Origin: Astragalus membranaceus
Taxonomy: Eukaryota; Streptophyta; Magnoliopsida; Fabales; Fabaceae
NCBI GenBank assembly: GCA_039519185.1
Contig: CM076850.1
Span: forward strand, 157,648,462-157,712,461
Length of the DNA stretch: 64,000 nucleotides
Reading direction: 5' to 3'
The notes under the pieces are model-generated. The model saw nothing but the letters and a program-made list of their open reading frames with translations, made no database searches and was not told where the DNA came from. The stretch's first letter is position 1; each line of letters opens with the position of its first letter. The translations under genes were made by a program, and so were the position numbers. Positions 56,888-64,000 of the stretch are shown in pieces.

Positions 56888-59246
56888 CTGAAAATTCATC
56901 GATCAAAAATTACCTATAAGTAAGTTGGTCAGAAGGTGGCTCAGGCTGAACACACAGAACCTGTATTACTTACATGAATAGTTTGCATGGTGTAGATCGT
57001 CAAGAGCCTTTTGCCTTGACTGCAAGAGAAAGAAAAAAAATCAGATAGCCTTTGACACCAAAGGAATTCTAGCATAATTAAAATAAACAGTGAATTTGGA
57101 AATTGTGGAGCAATGCCAATTTAGAGACATGATACTGAACATCAAGAATATGGAGCGGCACGTACAGATTGATTGCTAGCCCACCGCTCATAATAATGTG
57201 TGTATCTCTCCAATGAATTCTTTGCCATTGCTCTTCTTCTTTCAGCTTCATCATACTACATACAAGATTTGCTTCATCATACCGTGGTCTGACCATGCAC
57301 CAAGGCATAGCCTATAACATTATATTAAATTTAGTTAACATTCACATCTACAAAACCACATTTTCATTATACCAACCCTCTACAAAATTTAAACAAAATA
57401 AAAAAAAAAAATCATACCAGCAAAACGCAAATTTACAAGGTGGGGTACATGTCATATGCATTCACCCTTGGTCTTTTTTCAATCGGTCTCTTGCACTTGG
57501 GACATGGTTTTGAGTTAGCAAGTATCCTGAAAGTTCATTAAACAAACAGTTAGCTCAGGATCTGAAGTATTGAGCATCCAAAAAGGAGAAAATGTAGTAG
57601 TAGTAGTAGTACATATAATGGACAATAACATAAAACAGTATCACCAGCAAGAAAAGTGAAATACACACGCTATTCACTAAGCATGAATGAAGGAGATAAA
57701 GAGAAAGTACAATTCTAAGTTACCTTGGGAAGCTTAAGGAGATAAACAGTATCACCTTAAATGCAGTTAAATCATTAGGCATTGCACATAGTATACATCA
57801 ATGTTGGTGCTCTAGTATGTTCTTATTGGATATGAAAAAGAACATTCAACATCATTTGCAAAATAAAGTTGCAATCAGAAGCATGCAGTTCTGTTTAGCC
57901 TGTCAATGTTGGTGCTCTAGTATGTTCTACATCCCATTTTAAAACAATTCATGCTCCATGCCTGTGAGCCTGTCAATGAGCCAACTTCAAAGCACTTATT
58001 ATCAAATTACCAATATAAAAGTGCTAGTATAATTTCGCTTAATGTACAAGGTAAATTGCAAGCATAACTATAACTTACAGTTGCTTAAGACAAAGCATGC
58101 ATATAATGAACCATACATGAGACAATCATACGGACACTAGTACAATCATAATGTGAATTATCCCTCTCTGCATAAACTGTTCTTGTTTCAAAATTCTGTT
58201 ATTGTCTTTGGTTCATAACATAATTCAAATAGTTATTTCAAGTTCATATCTCACCCCTTTAGAATCACATATTGAAGTACAGGTAAGGGAAAATGACACA
58301 AAAAACAACAATTTAACATATAATATAAATGCTACATAAATGTCACATGAGCCATTCATCCAAGTTAAGCAATTCAATCTATCTTATAAGTAGGCTACTA
58401 TTCTTAAGCATTAAGTAAGTCAATACTAATGGATGAAGCCTAAACTACAATCAGTGCTGCTGCAAATACATTGGCGGTGCCTACAGTTTTTGTGGTCAAT
58501 CATACACTTTCTTAACATAGTATTTTATAAAAAAAATTGCTTCTCAATCATACACTTTCATTACCGAATTGATGACTTCTAATTTTTTAGCTTTAACCCA
58601 CAAAAAGTGAACTGATTTCAAATTCAATCCCAAACATTTCTAAAACGAAAACTACCAAATGAAAGAGAGTGATTTTGAAACCTTACAGTTGAGAAGACGA
58701 TGGCTACAAATGCAGGTGGCGTGTCGGCGACACTGCAATGTGTGAATGGGGTTGTTGGGATTGTGCTGTGTTCCTCTAGAAGCTTACAAATAGAGGAATA
58801 ATCACTGAATGCTTCTTCCAAGCTTGATATAGGGACAAAGGAAGCTTAGGGTTCAGATGGAAGCTGACAAATTAGGAAAAGGGGATTAGGGTTTCGAGTA
58901 ATCAAAAATTAGGGGCTTTGTGTTAAATAGAAGTATAATCGAAGAAGAAAACATACCCTTGAGGAAGAAGAAGTCGTTATCTAGTTTTGGGTTCGGATTG
59001 GCCGTGGAGTGGAGCGATTCTGCTTGACTGAGTGATGGAGATGACTGGCGGTTGAAGAGGGGTGACGAAATGGTGGTCGTGAGCGGCGGAGGACAGGCTG
59101 AGCGGCGGCGACGGAGAGGCGGATGGAGGGTGAAAGACAGAGAGGGCAACTGAGAGAGGGCGGCTGAGAGAGAGAGAAGTTCTGAAATGTGCGTGAAATG
59201 AGACACTTCGGGGGGAAGAGTTTCATTTTAATTTGGGATTTGGTGA
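56888..59246. other. CACTA 2 interior, right
   Basis: A minus-strand ORF at 57308-57078 ([20 protein letters not shown], then [20 protein letters not shown]) looks like real former coding sequence but I do not recognise it. A CT-rich leader-like stretch on the minus strand (about 59200-58980) may derive from a captured 5' region. The rest is AT-rich. Confidence 0.4.
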
Positions 59247-59490
59247 TTTGCGACGGATTTGCGACAAAAAGTCCGTCGCAAAGTATCACGCTCCGTCGCA
59301 AATCCGTCGCAAACTAGCAAGCATCTATTTCAAGGCTTTTTTGACGATTGTTTTGGTCGCAAATCCGTCGCAAATTTGCGACCGTTTTCTAATCCGTCGC
59401 AAACGCCAGCGGGAAATTTCCCTTTTTTGCTTTTTATACACGCCGTCGCAAATCCGTGGCAAATTACTGACGGATTAAGCACCGTCGCAA
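59247..59490. repeat. CACTA 2 right subterminal repeat array
   Basis: Repeated CCGTCGCAAATCCGTCGCAA and TTTGCGACGG/GACCG variants next to the right terminus. Confidence 0.82.
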
Positions 59491-59790
59491 ATGTTGGTAG
59501 CTAAAACAGGTTTTTCTTGTAGTGATAAGCATTCAATGCAATGCTCAAGGTACACACTCTTTCCTACAATCTTACCTTTAACCAGTTCTCTAGCTGACTT
59601 GAGCGTCGGAGTGTCCTTGCAGGTACCACCTGCCCCGGATCGGATACGGAGCTCGGTTGATCAAGACCATTTACTACCAACTATCTCGGATCGGGCCTTG
59701 TGACTAATATCGGATACAAGTCTAGAGATACGGTACTGAACATTGGCGACCACAGTGGGAGGATCTTGTACTCTAGTTCCTCTCCCATCT

Positions 59791-61070
59791 CCTTGATTGA
59801 CAATGGCTCCGAGTCTCTGACCTTACGTCATATCATAGGACTATCTCGAATGTCGCTGAAGGACCAGTTCTGCAGCGGGTGACTCCGGCAGGAGTGGCAG
59901 TCACCTTACCCCTTAGCCCAGCGCATGCTTGAAGCTCGGCTACGACTATGGTTCCTAGGAGTTCAGCCCGGAACCGAATTCCACCTCCCCCTCAAACGGT
60001 CCAGGTGCCGATCGATGTTGTTCAACAGCTCGCCAGTTTCTACATCGGCAAGCCGAGGTCGACCAGCAAGAAAGCCAACGCTACACCCAGTTAGAAGCTG
60101 AGATTGCTGAGATCTGGGCTTGTAATATCCTGGATCGGATTTCCTCTCGGTGCAACTCTTCAAGTGGAAAGACTCATGGCAACAGGCGCCACCGAGCTCT
60201 GGCTCAGAGGAGAGACTGTCATCTCTCTCCACCTCGTCGTAGAGGAGGGCGAGGATCAGACTCTCCCAAGTCGGACCCCTGATGATTCTTACTATCCCGA
60301 GGGTTCCCCTCGGCCCAGCTCGTCTCTGTTTTCCTCTTCTCTGAGGCGACGTTCCAGAAGTCGGGAAAGATTCTCGAGGCAAGAACTTTGACGCCTTCGC
60401 TCGCGGGGATCCCCCGACAAATATGGCTACCGACGGTCTCCACCCCTGGAGAGGTCGACAAAGTGCAAAGGACCCTTCACAAGTAAGATCGACTACTTTC
60501 CGGTGCCGAAGCACCTCAAGAAACCCTCTAAAGGTCTGAAAATGCATGACGGGACTGGCGATCCGGACAGCCACCTCGACTATTTTGACACGATGATGCA
60601 ATATCGAAACGTCCCAGAGGAAAAGAAGTGCAGAATCTTCCCCCTCACGCTTGAGAAAGTAGCCTCAGACTGGTTTAGATCTCTTAAACCAAACCCTATC
60701 TCTTCCTAGGATCAGCTGGCCAAGCTCTTCGCTGCTCAGTTTGCTCACTCCAAAAGCAAGCCCAAGCACCGGAAAGTCTTAGCGGCCATTCGGTAAGGCG
60801 AAAACGAGCCTCTCCGGGACTACATTGAAATATTCAATCGAGAAGCTACTCAAGTCCGACATCTGGACGACTCTTTCCGACTCTATTTTATGGAGGTCAG
60901 ACTTCGTGAAGGAAGCTTATTCCAAACCAGCATCGGAGTGGATGAACCTAAGACTCTCGCGGAGTTCCTCCAGAGGTCTCAGAAGTACATCGATCATGAA
61001 TAAGGGGTCAACGCATGAAGGTCACATGTCACCTAGGCCCCGAAATGAGCCTACGGGCGTGATGTAATCC
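59791..61070 (+). pseudogene. Gag of the gag-only element 2, several frames
   Basis: The same blocks as element 1 are found in broken frames: FPVPKHLKKPSKGLKMHDGT, LTLEKVASDWFRSLKPNPIS, then a stop, the Ser/Arg-rich region upstream, and GLREGSLFQTSIG-like sequence near 60900. The frame is interrupted near 60390, 60707 and 60798. Confidence 0.75.
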
Positions 61071-61353
61071 GACTTTGTAAGTATTCAACCATCTAATATA
61101 TATCCCGACTACGATTTTCCTCACACTGAGTAGTAAAAGTGAGTTTCGAGGTTGAAGGGAAGGATTTGGGATCGGTCGAACGATCGCCTTAAAGTTCCAC
61201 GCTAAACTGGAACCCAAGACACCGAGCTGGACATCGCTAGTGTCCGAGGTAGTGGTGACCCATTGGGACGAGTTCAATCCGGTCCGAGCCCCGGTAGACT
61301 GTCCGAAGGGCTACGAAGATCTTTGGATTTCGAAGTCGCAAAGATTACCGGCT

Positions 61354-62060
61354 GAGGCTACCATTACTCTAAAGGGCGAGTTCCATTCGGGCCGAGTCCT
61401 GGTAAACTGCCCTAAAGGCGACATTAAACAGACACCTCAAGTCCCTCAGGTGGTCACGTTTTAACATGGCCGAGGCTGCCATTACCCTGAAGGGCGAGTC
61501 CGATCCGGGCCGAGTCCTGGTAAACTGCCCTGAAGGCGACATTAAACTGACACCTCGAGTCCCTCAGGTGGTCACGTTTTAACATGGTCGAGGCCGCCAT
61601 TACCCTGAAGGGCGAGTTCGATCCGTGCCGAGTCCTGGTAAACTGCCCTGAATGCGACATTAAACTGACACCTCGAGTCCCTCAGGTGGTCACGTTTTAA
61701 CATGGCCGAGGGTGCATTACCCTGAAGGGCGAGTTTGATCCGGGACGAGTCCTGGTAAATTGCCCTGAAGGCGACACTAAACGGACACCTCGAGTCCCTC
61801 AGGTGGTCACGTTTTAACATGGCCGAGGCTTTCATTACCTTGAAGGGTGAGTTCGATCCGGGCCGAGTCCTGGTGAACTGGTCTGAGGGCGACACTAAAC
61901 TGACACCTCGAGTCCCTTAGGTGGTCACGTTTTAACATGGCCTAGGCTGCCATTACCCTGAAGGGCGAGTTCGATCTGGGCCGAGTCCTGGTGAACTGCC
62001 CTGAGGGCGACATTAAGCTGACACCTCGAGTCCCTCTGGTGGTCACGTCATTCCCAGACA
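61354..62060 (+). repeat. 118-bp tandem repeat, six copies
   Basis: Marker GAGGCTGCCATTACCCTGAA or variants at 61354, 61472, 61590, 61708, 61825 and 61943. Period 118 bp with one 117-bp unit. It has the same unit, copy number and position as in element 1. Confidence 0.92.
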
Positions 62061-62213
62061 CTCTGGGGCTGGGGGCAGACACCCTCAAAGGTATAAGCCC
62101 GACTTCGAAGAAGGTCGCCACGAAGTTCCGACCTCAAATTCAAAACTCTCACGAAGCCCGGACAAGCTTACAAATCTAGATCGCCTCACTTGCGACCCGA
62201 CTAGGAGGGCAAC

Positions 62214-62552
62214 AGTTACAGATTGGGCTCAACCCTCAATACTAAGGCCCAATGCCAAAAGACAGATCCATTAACCAATGGTGGAGATCAAAGACTTAGA
62301 TCCAATGGTTCATCTTGATTCCCAAAACCTATAAATAAGCATTCAATGCAATGCTCAAGGTACGCACTCTCTCCTACAATCTTACATTTAACCAGTTCTC
62401 TAGCTGATTTGAGCGTCGGAGTGTCCTCGCAGGTACCACCTGCCCCAGATCGGATACGGAGCTCGGTTGATCAAGACCATTTGCTACCAACTATCTCGGA
62501 TCGGACCTTGTGTCTAATATCGGATACAAGTCCAGAGATACGGTACTGAACA
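62214..62552 (+). repeat. Right LTR of gag-only element 2
   Basis: 339 bp, with CCTATAAATAAGC promoter sequence uninterrupted, unlike the left LTR. Ends CTGAACA. Confidence 0.88.
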
Positions 62553-62557
62553 ATCCT

Positions 62558-62640
62558 GACATCGAAAATTTGAGGGACTAAACTAAATCAGTTTGAAAAT
62601 GTCACGGACTAATTAGGAATATTGTTAGGATTTAAGAATA
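62558..62640. mobile_element. MITE arm next to the ssSPT promoter
   Basis: 'gaaaatttgagggactaaac' and 'ggactaattaggaatattgttagg' are the inverted partner of 54080-54150. Confidence 0.5.
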
Positions 62641-62669
62641 TTGTTAACGAATAATTTCACGTTCACGTT

Positions 62670-62775
62670 CACGTTCAGTCCTCATCCCTTTGCCGTCTAC
62701 CGTCGTCATCTCCGTTGCCGTTCTTACTCTTCAATTATTGAAGTCGCAGACACCATTTTTCGATCTCATCATCAA
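62670..62775 (+). other. Probable 5' UTR exon of the ssSPT gene
   Basis: CT-rich leader-like sequence ending ATCAA followed by a strong donor GTAAGT (62776-62781). The first downstream acceptor with coding sequence is TTGCAG at 63566, giving a leader intron of about 790 bp. The transcription start is not determinable. Confidence 0.5.
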
Positions 62776-63577
62776 GTAAGTTTGTTCCTTTTGTTCTTTT
62801 ACTGCTCGTCTTCTCCGTTTTCCTAAAAGGGAATTAGATTTTCCCCCGTCTTTCCCTCTACCCTCTAATTGTTTGTTCCACAATGAATTCCTGACTATTC
62901 TTCGCATGTTTCATTGTGTTTTATTATAATCGTCTAAGCTCATTGGAAGGATCCATGTATATAATTTGAATTAAGAAATTCTGGTATGGTGGAGATTATG
63001 CCATGTGAAAGGATGTATAATCAGATCCCCAAATTTCACCTTTGGATTGTATAGCTAATCGTCAGCATAGGATCATCCCTTTGGAGGGTTTTGAAGAATA
63101 ATTTTTTTTTTTCAAATTACTACTAAATTATTAGTAATAAACCCTTCACTAACCATTAAGTCTAACTCATCATTGGATTGATCATTGATGGTGACTGATA
63201 CATCTAGGATATGATTTTTTTTATCATTAAACCTGAATATGTCTTTAATTTTGAGTAACCTTTTATTTTTGATGATTCATGCGTGTGTAGTATAATTTAT
63301 TTATTCATTCTGTATTTATCATTAGGAAACTGCTTCAGACTATACATAAAAGTCAATTACTCAATTATCTTACCATATATGTATGAGAGATAATATAATA
63401 TGAATAGGGAATGCACGCTCAAAATTTGATGCTAATAGTTAATGCTTTTGTGTTTATGTTGTCTGATGAAAACAAATTCAAAGGTTACTATTATGTGCTG
63501 AGGATGATGCATTTTGTGGAGCTTTATATCATTATGGTTATGACCCCCCAAAAAATGTTTTTGCAGTTATGGATAAT

Positions 63578-63662
63578 ATGAATTGGGTTCAGCGAAAGTT
63601 CCACCTTTACAATGTGACATTTGGACTTTACATGTTAGATTGGTGGGAGCGTTGTACTTTCA
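63578..63662 (+). CDS. Serine palmitoyltransferase small subunit, first coding exon (partial)
   Basis: The exon begins after TTGCAG (63566) and encodes MNWVQRKFHLYNVTFGLYML followed by DWWERCTF. It ends at a GTATCC donor after the first base of the next codon. This is the highly conserved N-terminal half of plant ssSPT, a roughly 56-residue ER membrane protein. It binds and stimulates the LCB1/LCB2 serine palmitoyltransferase, the first step of sphingolipid synthesis. An in-frame upstream ATG (63569) would add MDN; I prefer 63578 because family members start at MNWVQ. The usual sequence has YLF where this has CTF. The transmembrane exon lies beyond the right edge. No defect is seen in the visible part. 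Confidence 0.82.
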
Positions 63663-64000
63663 GTATCCTTTATATTGACTCCTTAAGATATCTTTTCCTT
63701 TGAAATCCTCCTAAAATGCATAATTTTGATCATTTATAGAGATGTTTATGTGGGGATTTCTCTGAAACTGAGATTCCCAATTGTTGGAAACTTGTTTGTT
63801 ATGACTTTTAAGGCAGTCTGAACTCTGAAGACTCTTAACAATGGTGGTTTGGTAGTCTTTTTGGTTGGAAAGACAACATAAATCATGTTATAGATTTTTG
63901 ACAAAAAAAGTTGGGCAATTTCTTGAGTTCATATGCTATCCTTCTGTTGTCGTACTGCTTGTTAGAGTTCCTAAACTATTACAGATATTTTGGTGTTTGT
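63663..64000 (+). other. Intron of the ssSPT gene
   Basis: T-rich sequence without a matching second exon before the window ends. Confidence 0.5.

Larger units (their letters stand above)
54699..59524. mobile_element. Pack-CACTA transposon 2
   Basis: Starts CACTACAAGAAAA and ends TTTTTCTTGTAGTG, flanked by a 3-bp ATA duplication (54696-54698, 59525-59527). Subterminal GTCGCAAA/TTGCGACG arrays lie at 54720-54950 and 59247-59490. In 4.83 kb no transposase is visible. The interior carries minus-strand fragments of a polygalacturonase and a nitrilase-family gene. Its subterminal motif matches CACTA 1, so both belong to related families. Confidence 0.92.
54575..62552 (+). mobile_element. Gag-only (TR-GAG-like) LTR retrotransposon 2, split by CACTA 2
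   Basis: The left LTR is 54575-54698 plus 59528-59742; the right LTR is 62214-62552. Both are 339 bp once the CACTA and its duplication are removed. The right LTR starts AGTTAC, a point change from TGTTAC. Flanking 5-mers atact and atcct match at four of five positions. The interior (59743-62213) repeats the plan of element 1: TTGGCGACCACAGTGGG primer site, decayed gag, 118-bp tandem array, no pol. Confidence 0.88.

Noticed and set aside
1..64000. CRISPR arrays, bacterial operons, organelle insertions, endogenous pararetrovirus
   Set aside because: Looked for and not seen; all RT-containing elements have LTRs and Ty3/gypsy domain order.

Overview
The window is plant nuclear DNA from a dicot. 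It contains spliced plant genes, CACTA, Mutator, hAT and PIF elements, a Cassandra element, an Athila element and a Helitron-type end. The AATCGATT-rich long LTR and the general repeat content suggest a legume (Fabaceae), but that is inference. No bacterial, CRISPR or organellar sequence was seen. Only two host genes look real: an intact four-exon DsbA-like thioredoxin-fold gene (10515-12543, +) and the 5' part of a serine palmitoyltransferase small-subunit gene (leader exon near 62680, coding exon 63578-63662, running off the right edge).

Nearly everything else is mobile DNA, much of it nested and bounded by target-site duplications (TSDs) readable in the sequence. Left part (1-19156): a hAT MITE carrying a PIF MITE; a hairpin MITE; a 5.66 kb Pack-CACTA (2102-7763) holding exon-intron fragments of four host genes on one strand; a MITE cluster; the DsbA-like gene; a SINE with a 16-bp TSD; a 1.6 kb solo LTR holding an AATCGATT array; and a Helitron-type 3' end. 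Middle part (19157-42487): a duplicated region of unknown function with a stem-loop tandem array. It is interrupted by two Mutator-like elements (23965-27205 and 38653-42055), a 4.75 kb minus-strand Ty3/gypsy element (27997-32743) and a gag-only LTR element (33527-36738). The two Mutator-like elements share an unusual convergent cargo and no transposase was seen: a plant-mobile-domain (PMD, MAIN-like) gene and a small PB1-like gene resembling the N-terminus of Mutator transposases. This cassette is the best candidate for an under-described system here.

Right part (42488-64000): an Athila element (43441-52427) sits inside the 5S-rRNA-like part of the right LTR of a Cassandra TRIM (42730-52591). 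A second gag-only element (54575-62552) has its left LTR split at the TATA box by a second Pack-CACTA (54699-59524) carrying polygalacturonase and nitrilase fragments. The two gag-only elements each carry six copies of a 118-bp tandem repeat before the right LTR. All domain and family names come from reading translations by eye; no database search was run.
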